From Thermomonas carbonis (lineage in GTDB: Bacteria; Pseudomonadota; Gammaproteobacteria; Xanthomonadales; Xanthomonadaceae), in the NCBI RefSeq assembly GCF_014396975.1, contig NZ_CP060719.1, forward strand, positions 124,001 through 188,000: a stretch of 64,000 nucleotides of DNA, written 5' to 3'. How positions within the stretch are numbered: the first letter of the stretch is position 1; each line of letters starts with the position of its first letter. Below, piece by piece: positions 27,979 through 36,653 of this stretch. The position numbers were made by a program, and so were the translations under genes. The notes under the pieces are model-generated. The model saw nothing but the letters and a program-made list of their open reading frames with translations. It was not told where the DNA came from and did no database searches.

Positions 27979-28650
27979 TCACGATGCGCATCCGAGGCGG
28001 GGCGGCTTCGGACGCCCCCCAAACGGCGGTTGCCCGCGCCAGTAGCGGATCAGCAACCAGCCGAACAGCATGCCGCCGAGATGGGCGAAATGGGCCACGC
28101 CGGGCTGCAAGCCGGTCAGGCCAAGCGACAGCTCGAACACGCCGTACAGGATCACCAGTGTGCGCGCCTTCATCGGGATCGGCGGGAACAGCAGCATTAC
28201 CCGCTGGTTGGGGAACAGCATTCCGTATGCCAGCAAAAGGCCGAATACGCCGCCTGACGCACCAACGGTCGCATACGGTTCTTGCCCCTGCGACACCGCC
28301 ATCGAACCGACCAGCAACTGGCACAGGCCGGCACCCACAACACAGACCAGGTAATAGGTCAGGAAGCGCCGTTCGCCCCAGGTGTATTCAAGCGGCGCAC
28401 CGAACATCACCAGCGCCAGCATGTTGAACGCGAGGTGGAAGAGATTGGACGGATCGTGCATGAAACCGTAGGTCAGCAATTGCCACGGCATGAACGATGG
28501 CGCGGCACCTGACGGGTCGTACAGGCTGTCGCCCAGCGGCCACAGCTCGAACAGCTGCATCCGCGCGTCGCCGAGCAACCACTGCAGGACGAAGCCCGCG
28601 ATGTTGGCGATCAGCAACAGCTTGGTGATTTTTGGCAGGTTGAACGGCAT
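27979..28650 (-). CDS. Rhomboid-family intramembrane serine protease
   Basis: 223 residues with six predicted transmembrane helices. The catalytic serine is in the GASGGVFG motif and the catalytic histidine in HFAHLGGMLFGW; the second-helix HxxxN-type motif is FHLAFNMLAL. These are the complete rhomboid active-site features. It would cleave single-pass membrane proteins within the inner membrane; the substrate is unknown. The C-terminal tail is short, Pro/Arg-rich and cytoplasmic. Confidence 0.93.
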   Translation of the reverse strand: MPFNLPKITKLLLIANIAGFVLQWLLGDARMQLFELWPLGDSLYDPSGAAPSFMPWQLLTYGFMHDPSNLFHLAFNMLALVMFGAPLEYTWGERRFLTYYLVCVVGAGLCQLLVGSMAVSQGQEPYATVGASGGVFGLLLAYGMLFPNQRVMLLFPPIPMKARTLVILYGVFELSLGLTGLQPGVAHFAHLGGMLFGWLLIRYWRGQPPFGGRPKPPRLGCAS

Positions 28651-28694
28651 CCGTGCGCGCTTCGATTTCGTTGCAATGCATCATACGCGGCGAC

Positions 28695-29069
28695 TCAACG
28701 CGGCCGCCATACCGCCGCATCCAGCGAATCATCCGATTCGGCGATGCGCACGCGCCCGTTGCGCACCTCCACCCCTTCCGCACGCAAGCGCCGGGACTGC
28801 TCCTCGAAACCCGGCGATCGCGCCGGAAACGCGATGCGTCCATCCGAGCGCAGGATCCGGTGCCAAGGCAGTGCGGAATCTTTGTTCTGGCCGAGGACGC
28901 GGGCCACCAGCCGCGCGCGCCCGGGCAGGCCGGCACGTTGCGCGATATGGCCATAACCGGCCACCGATCCATGCGGCACCGCGCGGATCGCGGCCAGGAT
29001 GCGATCCGCCGCGGGCGCATCCGTAACAGTCGTGTCTCGAGCAGGCTTGTCCGGCATCCGGGTTAGCAT
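28695..29069 (-). CDS. Alkyltransferase-like protein (ATL, MGMT-like without active Cys)
   Basis: About 124 residues. It has the DNA-binding fold of O6-alkylguanine-DNA alkyltransferases: VPHGSVAGYGHIAQRAGLPGRARLV (in parts) with the helix-turn-helix Arg finger. The active-site PCHR motif is changed to PWHR (LPWHRILRSDGRIAFP), the hallmark of ATL proteins. ATLs bind O6-alkylguanine and flag it for nucleotide excision repair instead of reversing it. The start at 29069 follows GGGGGA; an ATG at 29057 is the alternative. Divergent from a small unknown gene. Confidence 0.92.
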   Translation of the reverse strand: MLTRMPDKPARDTTVTDAPAADRILAAIRAVPHGSVAGYGHIAQRAGLPGRARLVARVLGQNKDSALPWHRILRSDGRIAFPARSPGFEEQSRRLRAEGVEVRNGRVRIAESDDSLDAAVWRPR

Positions 29070-29096
29070 AGCCACATCCCCCGACACCGACCCGCG

Positions 29097-29507
29097 ATGG
29101 ACAACTTCGAACAGATCCGCAGCCACCTGGTCTCCTCCGGCTACAAGCTCACCCTGCAGGATCCCTTCCTGGCCTGCGTCGAGCTGTCGCTGTCGAAAGG
29201 CCGCCGCCACCAGGCGATCTTCCTCTCCGAACTGCAGGACGATGACGGCCGCAACTACCTGCGCGTCAGTACCGCGCTGGCCCCGATCACCGGCATCGAC
29301 GCGCGCCGTGCGCTGGTATTCAACTGGGAAAACCGCGTGGGCTACCTGGCCATCGGCGAACTCGACGGCGTGCCCTACCTGCAGCTTTGCGAGAACCGTC
29401 CCTACGACTGCGTGGACGCCGCCGAGATCGACCGGCTGGTGCTGGAGATCGGCGGCACCGGCGACGAGATGGAACGCAAGATGTCGGCGAACGGCGACTT
29501 GCTGTAA
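29097..29507 (+). CDS. Conserved hypothetical protein, possibly chaperone-like fold
   Basis: 136 residues, acidic, no signal peptide or membrane helix. The pattern (an N-terminal helix MDNFEQIRSHLVSSGY, several beta strands, a C-terminal helix EIDRLVLEIGGTGDEMERKM in part) resembles the YbjN/type III chaperone-like alpha-beta fold, but this is a weak structural guess. I cannot name a function. The gene stands alone between the divergent ATL gene and a terminator. Confidence 0.7.
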   Translation: MDNFEQIRSHLVSSGYKLTLQDPFLACVELSLSKGRRHQAIFLSELQDDDGRNYLRVSTALAPITGIDARRALVFNWENRVGYLAIGELDGVPYLQLCENRPYDCVDAAEIDRLVLEIGGTGDEMERKMSANGDLL

Positions 29508-29534
29508 CGCAGGCTCGCACGATCGCGCTGCAAC

Positions 29535-29563
29535 GAAAACGCCGGCCATTAGCCGGCGTTTTT
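29535..29563. terminator. Bidirectional rho-independent terminator
   Basis: A 9-bp perfect stem (AACGCCGGC at 29538-29546, GCCGGCGTT at 29552-29560), loop CATTA, with an A-run before and T-run after. It separates the 136-residue protein gene from the convergent pit gene. Confidence 0.92.
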
Positions 29564-29588
29564 GATTGCCGATGTCACGCAGCCCGCA

Positions 29589-30710
29589 TCAGGACCAGCC
29601 CACCGCATCCAGCAAACGCCACAGTCCATAGGCGATCCCGCCCGCAGCCGGGATGGTCAGGATCCACGCCCACACGATCCGCTCGATCACGCCAAGCTTG
29701 AGCTTGCGCGGGTTCTTGGCGAAGCCGACGCCCATGATCGCGGTGGAAATGCTGTGCGTGGTCGACACCGGCATGCCGAAGTGCGCCGCGGTCACCAGGA
29801 TCGTGGCCGAGGCGGTTTCCGCGGCGAAGCCGTCGATGGTCTGCAGCTTCACCATCTTGTGTCCGAGCGTCTTGATGATCCGCCAGCCGCCGGCGGCGGT
29901 GCCGGCGGCCATCACCAGCGCGCAGGTCGCGATCACCCAGCTGTCGATGTCGTCCTTGCCGCCATCCGGATGCAGGAACGACAGCCATGCCGGCAGGTTG
30001 TCGAGCGTGCCTGCCGCCTGCGCGCCGAAGATCGACAGGGCGATGATGCCCATCGTCTTCTGCGCGTCCTGGCGGCCATGCGCGAAGCCCATGTAGGCCG
30101 CGGAGACCAGCTGCGCCTTGCCGAAGAAGGCGTTCACCCAGCGCGGTTTGGCCAGCCTCGACAGCGGCCGCCCGGCCTTCATCAGCGAGGCGATGATCAG
30201 GTACAGCAGGGTGATGATGCCCACGCCAAGCAGGAAGCCCGCCAGCGGCGAGGTCACCATCGGCACCACCACCTTCCACAGCAGGCCCTTGTTGCTGGCC
30301 CAGTCGCCATCGCCCGCCTTCGACCAGATCAGCGACGCCCAGTCGTTCTGCGAGGCCGCGAACGCCGCGCCGCACAGTCCGCCGATCAGCGCATGCGAGG
30401 ACGACGAGGGCAAGCCGCGCCACCAGGTGATCAGGTTCCAGATGATCGCGCCCAGCAGGGTGCAGATCAGCACCTGCGAGGTGACGTTGACCACCTCGGT
30501 ATCGACCAGGCCGGATGCGATGGTCTTGGCCACCGCGGTGCCCATGAAGGCACCGATCAGGTTGGTGGTGGCGGCGAGCATGATCGCCTGCCCCGGGGTC
30601 AGCACCTTGGTGGCGACCACGGTGGCGATGGAGTTGGCGGTGTCGTGGAAACCGTTGATGAATTCGAACACCAACGCGGCAACGATCACCACCAGCACGA
30701 GGGTCAACAT
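29589..30710 (-). CDS. pit: Low-affinity inorganic phosphate transporter (PiT family)
   Basis: 373 residues with about ten membrane helices and the duplicated PiT signature. The first copy is FEFINGFHDTANSIATVVAT and the second is in HFGMPVSTTHSISTAIMGVG; the middle SSSHALIGGLCG is also typical. PiT proteins take up metal-phosphate with protons. It follows the DUF47 (PhoU-like) gene by 12 bp in one operon, the classic orfA-pit arrangement. A Pho-like box upstream of the operon suggests PhoB control. Confidence 0.96.
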   Translation of the reverse strand: MLTLVLVVIVAALVFEFINGFHDTANSIATVVATKVLTPGQAIMLAATTNLIGAFMGTAVAKTIASGLVDTEVVNVTSQVLICTLLGAIIWNLITWWRGLPSSSSHALIGGLCGAAFAASQNDWASLIWSKAGDGDWASNKGLLWKVVVPMVTSPLAGFLLGVGIITLLYLIIASLMKAGRPLSRLAKPRWVNAFFGKAQLVSAAYMGFAHGRQDAQKTMGIIALSIFGAQAAGTLDNLPAWLSFLHPDGGKDDIDSWVIATCALVMAAGTAAGGWRIIKTLGHKMVKLQTIDGFAAETASATILVTAAHFGMPVSTTHSISTAIMGVGFAKNPRKLKLGVIERIVWAWILTIPAAGGIAYGLWRLLDAVGWS

Positions 30711-30722
30711 CGCGGCGGCCCG

Positions 30723-31349
30723 TCAGCTGTTCTTGAGGACGATCTGGTAGGCCACCACGCCGGCCTCGCGGCAACGGTCGATGGCCTTCTCCAGGATCTC
30801 GAAGAACTCCTTGAGCAGGAACATCTGCAGGCTGTCCAGCTTGCCGGAATAGATTTCCCGGTACAGCTCCAGCATCAGGCGGTCGGCTTCGTTCTCGATC
30901 GAGCGCAGCTTGTCGTTGAGCGCGGTCATCCGGTCGATGTCGAGGCGTATCAGTTCATGGACCATTTCCACTACCACGCCCGCGGCCTGCTCCAGCATCG
31001 CCGCACGCGGGGCGAAATCGATCTGCTCCAGGTGCTGGGTGGCCAGCGCGTAGCGATCGGCGAACTTCTCGACCTGCTTGGGGATCTTGTACAGCGCCGA
31101 ACCCAGTGCTTCGATGTCCTCGCGCTCGATCGGGGTGATGAAGCTGTCGACCAGGGCCTGGCCGATCTTGTCCGACGCGGCGCGCTCGCGCTGCCTCGCA
31201 AGCTTGAACTCGTCCAGCGCGGGTTGGCGGTCGGCCGCTTTCATCATCACGTGCAGCGCCTTGGCGCTGTCGTAGGCGGCCGAGGCCGCTTCGTCCAGCA
31301 AGAGGTAGAACTGCTTGCCGGAACCGAAAATCGTCTGCAGGGAGAACAT
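30723..31349 (-). CDS. DUF47/PhoU-like phosphate transport accessory protein
   Basis: 208 residues, all helical, soluble, no signal peptide. It begins MFSLQTIFGSGKQFYLLLDE and contains the DUF47 elements FITPIEREDIEALGSALY and DKLRSIENEADRLMLELYREIY (in parts). DUF47 proteins are PhoU-like and are encoded with PiT transporters; they probably regulate the transporter. The ATG at 31349 has GGAG-like sequence shortly upstream. First gene of the DUF47-pit operon. Confidence 0.94.
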   Translation of the reverse strand: MFSLQTIFGSGKQFYLLLDEAASAAYDSAKALHVMMKAADRQPALDEFKLARQRERAASDKIGQALVDSFITPIEREDIEALGSALYKIPKQVEKFADRYALATQHLEQIDFAPRAAMLEQAAGVVVEMVHELIRLDIDRMTALNDKLRSIENEADRLMLELYREIYSGKLDSLQMFLLKEFFEILEKAIDRCREAGVVAYQIVLKNS

Positions 31350-31378
31350 GGTGGAGCCTGCGCTGGGGCGAATGGGCG

Positions 31379-31401
31379 GAATTATGACCGCTCGGTGACA
31401 G
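31379..31401 (-). promoter_or_regulatory. Pho-box-like site overlapping a -10 element, upstream of DUF47-pit
   Basis: On the minus strand two 7-bp units, CTGTCAC (31401-31395) and CGGTCAT (31390-31384), are separated by CGAG, giving the 7-4-7 spacing of a Pho box (consensus CTGTCAT repeats). A CATAAT hexamer (31385-31380) overlaps the second unit and could be the -10. A PhoB site covering the -10 would fit repression. No good -35 is visible, so the promoter call is tentative. Confidence 0.5.
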
Positions 31402-31555
31402 TCGTGCGTACCCGCGGCCCTGATATGATGCCGGCGCGCTCCGGCGCATCCCATGGACGACACTCCCCCACGCCCGCCGCCGATGACCCACCGTGCCCGT
31501 CCAGGGGCGACGTGGCAGGCATGCGTCGGTGCTGCCCGCAACCCCGGGATTGTCC

Positions 31556-32866
31556 ATGGTTGAGTTGCTGGTCGTCCTTTTCCTGATCCTGCTGAACGCC
31601 TTCTTCGCGCTGTCGGAGATGTCGGTCGTGACCTCGCGCAAGGCGCGGTTGAAGCAGCGCGCGGAGGACAGCGCCGGCGCGCGCAAGGCGCTGGAGCTGG
31701 CCGAACACCCCGAGCGCTTCCTGTCGACCGTGCAGGTCGGCATCACCACCATCGGCATCCTCACCGGCATGTTCGGCGGCGATGCGATCGGCGCGGCGAT
31801 CGGCATCTGGCTCAGCGAACACGTGCCCTCGGTCGGCAAGTACGCCGGCACCATCGGTACCGTGCTGGCGGTCGGCCTGATCACCTACCTGAGCATCGTG
31901 CTGGGCGAGTTGCTGCCGAAGCGGCTGGCCCTGCTGGCACCGGAGCGGCTGGCCGGGATCGTCGCCCTGCCGATGCATACGTTGTCGCGAATCGCCAGTC
32001 CGGCGGTGTGGCTGCTCAGCGCTACCGTGCGCGGCCTGCTCAGGCTGCTGCGGGTCGATCGCACCGACAGCTCGCAGGTGACCGAAGAAGAGATCCACAT
32101 GCTGGTGAGCGAAGGCCACGAGCAAGGCGTGATCGACCTCGACGAACGCAACATGCTCAACCGGGTCATGCGTCTGGGCGACCGCACCGCCGAAAGCCTG
32201 ATGACGCCGCGCACCCGCATCGCCTGGCTGGATGCCGCCGCGCCGCTGGGCGAGAACCTGGCGACGATGCAGGAACACGAATTCTCGCGCTACCCGGTCT
32301 ATCGCGGCAACGACAGCGACGTGGCCGGCGTGCTCGAGGTCAAGACCTTGCTCGACGAGTTGGGCAAGGAAGTGCCGGCGTTGTTCGAGGACCTGCGCGA
32401 ACCGGTTTTCGTGTCGGAATCCACGCATGCGATGAAGCTGCTGGAAATCATGCGCGAGGAACAGCAGTCGATGGCACTGGTGGTCGACGAATACGGCGAC
32501 ATCCAGGGCATCGTCACCATCACCGACATCATGGACGCGGTGCTGGGCCGCCTGCAGGCCGGCGAAGGCGACGGCGACGAGGCGCTGGTGGTCGAGCGCG
32601 AGGACGGCTCGCTGCTGGTCGATGGCGGACTGCACATCGACGAACTGCGCGAACTGACCGGTGAACGCCTGGCCGATGCCGACGAACACGGCTACAACAC
32701 CACCGCCGGTCTGACCATTGCCCATTTCGGGCGGATCCCGCACGTTGGCGAATATTTCCAGTTGGGCCAATGGCGGGTCGAAGTAGTCGATCTGGACGGC
32801 CAGCGAATCGACAAGCTGCTGTTGCAGCGCATGCCCGACACCCTGGTCGATGCCCTCGACACCTGA
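31556..32866 (+). CDS. CNNM/CorC-type membrane protein with CBS domains
   Basis: 436 residues. The DUF21/CNNM membrane domain (about 1-190; LLVVLFLILLNAFFALSEMS, GELLPKRLAL) has four helices. It is followed by a CBS pair (LMTPRTRIAWLD, VVDEYGDIQGIVTITDIMD) and a CorC/HlyC C-terminal domain (GYNTTAGLTIAHFGRIPHVGEYF in part). This YfjD/TlyC-like family includes Mg2+ and Na+-coupled divalent metal transporters. The start at 31556 places the first helix at the N-terminus. It is distinct from the soluble corC product at 15267. Its 3' end overlaps the exoD-like gene by 17 nt. Confidence 0.92.
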   Translation: MVELLVVLFLILLNAFFALSEMSVVTSRKARLKQRAEDSAGARKALELAEHPERFLSTVQVGITTIGILTGMFGGDAIGAAIGIWLSEHVPSVGKYAGTIGTVLAVGLITYLSIVLGELLPKRLALLAPERLAGIVALPMHTLSRIASPAVWLLSATVRGLLRLLRVDRTDSSQVTEEEIHMLVSEGHEQGVIDLDERNMLNRVMRLGDRTAESLMTPRTRIAWLDAAAPLGENLATMQEHEFSRYPVYRGNDSDVAGVLEVKTLLDELGKEVPALFEDLREPVFVSESTHAMKLLEIMREEQQSMALVVDEYGDIQGIVTITDIMDAVLGRLQAGEGDGDEALVVEREDGSLLVDGGLHIDELRELTGERLADADEHGYNTTAGLTIAHFGRIPHVGEYFQLGQWRVEVVDLDGQRIDKLLLQRMPDTLVDALDT

Positions 32867-33491
32867 CCCCACCACCGGCACGGGTCCGCGCGAGGCCGGC
32901 ACGCGGGCGATCCTGGACGCCCTGCTCGACGGCGACCCCGCGCAATCCCTCGACTTCGACACCCTGCTGGACGGACTGGGGCGGCGCGCGTTCGGCATGC
33001 TGCTGTTCGTGGCCGCCCTGCCCGCGTTCATCCCGATCCCGATCGGCGGCGCGCTCAGCGGCCCGCTGATCATGCTGGTCGCCGCGCAGTTGCTGGTCGC
33101 CATGCAACATCCGTGGCTGCCCGGCTTCATCGCCCGGCGCGGGCCGAAGCGGCAGTCGCTGGCGCGCTTCGAGCGCTTGGTCGATCCGTGGCTGGCGCGC
33201 CTGGAACGGATCGTCCGACCGCGCTTCACCGCGGTGCTGGATCATCCGCTGGCCACTGCCTTCACCGGCCTGCTGCTGCTGCTGTTGGGCCTGTTGCTGG
33301 CGCTGCCGATCCCGCTGACCAATTACGTGTTCGGCGGGCTGATCCTGCTGTACGCGCTCGCCCTGCTGGAACGCGACGGCGCGCTGATGCTGGCCGCATG
33401 GGGCCTCGGGATGGTGGCGCTGGTGACCACCGGCGCGCTGTCGGGTGGGCTGATCACGGCCTTGCAGGCCTGGATCGAAACGACGTTCTGA
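32850..33491 (+). CDS. ExoD-family exopolysaccharide synthesis protein
   Basis: 213 residues. The N-terminal part has TRAILDALLDG and FGMLLFVAALPAFIPIPIGG, and four membrane helices follow; this is the ExoD pattern. ExoD was named for its effect on exopolysaccharide production and alkali tolerance in rhizobia, and its biochemical role is unknown. The ATG lies within the end of the CBS-domain gene (17-nt overlap), so the two are probably coupled. Convergent with the GGDEF-EAL gene. Confidence 0.88.
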   Translation: MPSTPDPTTGTGPREAGTRAILDALLDGDPAQSLDFDTLLDGLGRRAFGMLLFVAALPAFIPIPIGGALSGPLIMLVAAQLLVAMQHPWLPGFIARRGPKRQSLARFERLVDPWLARLERIVRPRFTAVLDHPLATAFTGLLLLLLGLLLALPIPLTNYVFGGLILLYALALLERDGALMLAAWGLGMVALVTTGALSGGLITALQAWIETTF

Positions 33492-33519
33492 GACGGGCGA
33501 ACGGTCTTGCCGCAGCCGC

Positions 33520-35658
33520 TCAGTCGAGCAGCCGGGCGAATTCCAGCGCACTCATCGGATGACCCAGCCAGTAGCCCTGGGCGAGGTCGCAGTCGCGCTC
33601 GCGCAGCAGGTCGAACTGGCCCTGGCGCTCGACCCCTTCGGCGACCACGGTGATCCCCATCGAATGCGCCATCGCGATGATCGCGCTGGTCAGGGCCAGG
33701 TCATCGGGGTCGCGCAGCAGGTCGGTGATGAAGCTGCGGTCGATCTTCAGACCATCGACCTGCACGCGGCGCAGGTGGCTGAGGCTGGAATAGCCGGTGC
33801 CGAAATCGTCCAGCCAGACGCGCACGCCGATGTCGCGCAGGCGCGCCAGCAAGGCGGTGGCATTCGCTTCGTCGCTGATCACCGCGGTTTCCGTGAGCTC
33901 CACGTGCAGGCGCTCCGGGGCCATCCCGCTCTCGACCAAGGCATCGGTGACCTGCTGGACCAGGTCGCCGCTGCGCAACTGCCGCGGCGAAACATTGACC
34001 GACACGAACGGCGGTTCGCCGGCGCCACGCGGGGTCGGCCAACCGGCCGCTTCGGCGCAGGCGCTGCGCAGCACCTCCGGCCCGATCGCCTCGATCAGGC
34101 CGCTCTGCTCGGCCACTTCGATGAAGACCGACGGCGCGATCGCGCCGTCTTCCGGATGGTTCCAGCGCAACAGGGCTTCGGCGCCGACCAGCACGCGGTC
34201 GCGGGTGCGGAAGATCGGCTGGTAGGCCAGGCTCAGCTCGCCACGGCCCCACGCCCCGCGCAGGTCGTGCTCCAGGCGCACCCGGCGCTCCACCGCCTGA
34301 TCCATGGTCCGGCTGTAGAAGCGATAGCAGTTCTTGCCGGCCACCTTGGCCTGGTACATCGCGATGTCGCCGTTCTTCATCAGCAGGGAGGCGGTATTGG
34401 CATCGTCGGGGAACAGCGCCACGCCCACGGAGGAGCCCAGGAACACCTGCCGCCCATTGAGCATCATCGGCTCGCCGAGTTCGCGGACCAGGGTTTCCGC
34501 AAGCCGGGTGACCATCGTCCGCACGTCGCCCTCCGGCTCGTTGTCGGCAGCCTGCAGCAACACCACGAATTCATCGCCGCCGAAGCGCGCCACCATCGCG
34601 TCGGCGCCGCGGATCGCCTGCACGGCGCGATCGATCCTGGTCGCCACTTGCAGCAGGACCTCGTCGCCGGCCTCGTGGCCCAGGGTGTCGTTGACCCGCT
34701 TGAAGTCGTCGAGGTCGGCGAATACCAATGCGAGTTGCCGCCCCGCGCCCTGCAGCGCACGCAGGCGCTGGTCCAGCGATTCGCGGAAGGCCAGCCGATT
34801 GGACAGGCCGGTCAGCGCATCGCTGTAGGCGACCCGGCGAATGTCGCGATCATGGCGGGCCACGCTTTCGCGCATGCGGCCGAAGGTGCGGATCAAATCG
34901 CCGAGTTCGTCCTGGCGTTTGCTCACCGGCACCGGCGAGGAGAAGTTGCCGGCCTCGATCTGCCGCGCGGCATCGCCCAACACCTGGATCGGCTGCACCA
35001 GCAGGCGCTGTACCACCGCCGCCGCCGCGACCGCGATCACCGCCAGCGCCGCGCTCAACAGCAGCAGCCAGAGCAGGCTGCGCCGGCCGACCTCATCGAT
35101 CCTGCCGCGCAGCGCCTCCATCGCCGATGCCTCGTCGCGGGCCATCCCGGCCAGCGAGTAACCGATGCGCACGCCCCCCAGACGCTCGTCGCCGATCATC
35201 ACCGGCCGCGACACATCCAGCAGCTGCCCGCGGGTCAGCGCATGCGGACCGGTGGCGGCGATCACCTGCTTCGCCAGCGGGTCGTTCATCGGCTGGCCGA
35301 ACGCGGCGATGTCGCCGGAGCCGTCGTGCAGGATCCGGCCCTGTGCGTCGTAGACCAGCACGTAGTCGACGTCGGCCTCGCGCAAGGCGGCACGCGCCAG
35401 CGCACCGACTGCGTCCAGGTCGAAGTAGTACAGCGGGTTGGCCAATCCATCGGCCAATTGGCGCACTTCCGCCTCGCCGTCGATGCGCACCAGTTCGGAC
35501 AGCAGGCCGTGCATGGCCTGGCGAGTGACTTCACTGACTTCGTGCTGGCTGCTCTGCTGGCGCTGCCAGAGCAGCACCATGACCAGGACCACGATCGCCA
35601 GCAGGGCCAGGATCGCGGCGTAGAAGCGCGACTGCAGGCTGAGTCCCGGCCGCTTCAC
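33520..35658 (-). CDS. Membrane-bound GGDEF-EAL protein (cyclic di-GMP turnover)
   Basis: 712 residues: helix 1 (about 12-30), a ~160-residue periplasmic sensor region, helix 2 (about 193-216), HAMP, GGDEF (about 275-440) and EAL (about 460-705). The cyclase site RFGGDEF is intact. The EAL site is also intact: EALLRW, VNVSPRQL, ELTETAV, DDFGTGYSSL, LKIDRSF, AEGVE and QGYWLGHP. A canonical RxxD inhibition site five residues before GGDEF is not present. Both activities are therefore possible. The start overlaps by 4 nt the stop of the PhnD-like gene upstream, which probably supplies its ligand sensor. Confidence 0.95.
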   Translation of the reverse strand: MKRPGLSLQSRFYAAILALLAIVVLVMVLLWQRQQSSQHEVSEVTRQAMHGLLSELVRIDGEAEVRQLADGLANPLYYFDLDAVGALARAALREADVDYVLVYDAQGRILHDGSGDIAAFGQPMNDPLAKQVIAATGPHALTRGQLLDVSRPVMIGDERLGGVRIGYSLAGMARDEASAMEALRGRIDEVGRRSLLWLLLLSAALAVIAVAAAAVVQRLLVQPIQVLGDAARQIEAGNFSSPVPVSKRQDELGDLIRTFGRMRESVARHDRDIRRVAYSDALTGLSNRLAFRESLDQRLRALQGAGRQLALVFADLDDFKRVNDTLGHEAGDEVLLQVATRIDRAVQAIRGADAMVARFGGDEFVVLLQAADNEPEGDVRTMVTRLAETLVRELGEPMMLNGRQVFLGSSVGVALFPDDANTASLLMKNGDIAMYQAKVAGKNCYRFYSRTMDQAVERRVRLEHDLRGAWGRGELSLAYQPIFRTRDRVLVGAEALLRWNHPEDGAIAPSVFIEVAEQSGLIEAIGPEVLRSACAEAAGWPTPRGAGEPPFVSVNVSPRQLRSGDLVQQVTDALVESGMAPERLHVELTETAVISDEANATALLARLRDIGVRVWLDDFGTGYSSLSHLRRVQVDGLKIDRSFITDLLRDPDDLALTSAIIAMAHSMGITVVAEGVERQGQFDLLRERDCDLAQGYWLGHPMSALEFARLLD

Positions 35659-36623
35659 TCGACCTCCGTGCGCACGCGCTGCACGCCGACACCAAGCCGG
35701 TCGAGGGCGCGCCGGTCCTCATCGGTGATCGGCACGAAGCGCGAGGTGTCGATGAAACGACGCAGCACCTCGCCGGCATCGGGGTCGGTCGAGGCCTCCA
35801 TCAGCACCTCGCGCAGCCGCGCCTGAACCTTCGGATCCATCCCGTGGCGACTGAGCATCAGCGCTCGCGGGACGTCGGCGCTACGGCCGATGATGCGGAA
35901 ATCCTGCACGAACGACGGCGGCATCCGCCGCGGATTCGACCAGTCCAGGTTGCTGAACACGCCGGCATCGACCAGACGCTTGTGCACCCAGGTGGTGATA
36001 TTGAGCTCGGTCCGCGCGAACAGGTAACTGACCGTGTCCGGTGCCGGCTTGTCCATCGGCGACAACAGCAGTTCCAGGGTCATGCCCTGGTCGAGCAACT
36101 GCGCTGCCGGGAGGTAATACGCGCTGGTCGAATACGGATTCTGGAAGGCCACGCTGCGCCCGGCCAGTTCCTTCAGCGAGCGCACCGGACTGTCGCGGCG
36201 GACGAAGAACACGCTGTGGTAGCGGGTCGCGCCTTCGCGCTCGGTGACAAGGAAGGATTCCGCCACCCCACGGCGTTCCAGCAGGGCGGCGTTTCCGGCG
36301 GTCTCGTTGACCCAGTCGACCCGGCCACGGCGCAGGTAACTGGCCATCTGCTGCAGGTCCTTGGCCATCAGGATGCGCCCGCTGCGGATGCCGACCGAGG
36401 CCATCCGCGGTACCACATAGTCGAGCAGCGGCTTGAGCTGGTCGTAATGCGCCTTCGGGTCGTCGCTGACCCGGCCGAGTACCAGCACGGTGGCATCGCT
36501 CTCGCCGCTCGCCGGGGTGGCTGCTGCGGCATGCGTCTGCGCCTGGGCAACCGGTGCGAGAACCAGCAACGTGCAGAGCAGGCCGGCCAAGCGTGGCAGC
36601 AAGCGGCACATCGTTAGCGGCAC
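35655..36623 (-). CDS. PhnD-like periplasmic solute-binding protein
   Basis: 322 residues. A signal peptide ([18 protein letters not shown]) is followed by a two-lobed PhnD/phosphate-phosphonate-binding-like fold: [57 protein letters not shown] (in parts), then the [14 protein letters not shown] hinge. The start is a GTG behind AGGGGA. No ABC permease or ATPase is nearby. Instead it overlaps the GGDEF-EAL gene, so it is more likely a ligand-sensing subunit than a transport protein. The ligand cannot be told from sequence. Confidence 0.88.
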   Translation of the reverse strand: MPLTMCRLLPRLAGLLCTLLVLAPVAQAQTHAAAATPASGESDATVLVLGRVSDDPKAHYDQLKPLLDYVVPRMASVGIRSGRILMAKDLQQMASYLRRGRVDWVNETAGNAALLERRGVAESFLVTEREGATRYHSVFFVRRDSPVRSLKELAGRSVAFQNPYSTSAYYLPAAQLLDQGMTLELLLSPMDKPAPDTVSYLFARTELNITTWVHKRLVDAGVFSNLDWSNPRRMPPSFVQDFRIIGRSADVPRALMLSRHGMDPKVQARLREVLMEASTDPDAGEVLRRFIDTSRFVPITDEDRRALDRLGVGVQRVRTEVE

Positions 36624-36653
36624 GTGGCGGATCCCCTGGTTGCCTTGGCGAGC

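Noticed and set aside
29562..31586. 674-residue plus-strand open frame over pit and DUF47
   Set aside because: Antisense to two genes with clear signatures; the translation is low-complexity His/Gln/Arg/Asp.
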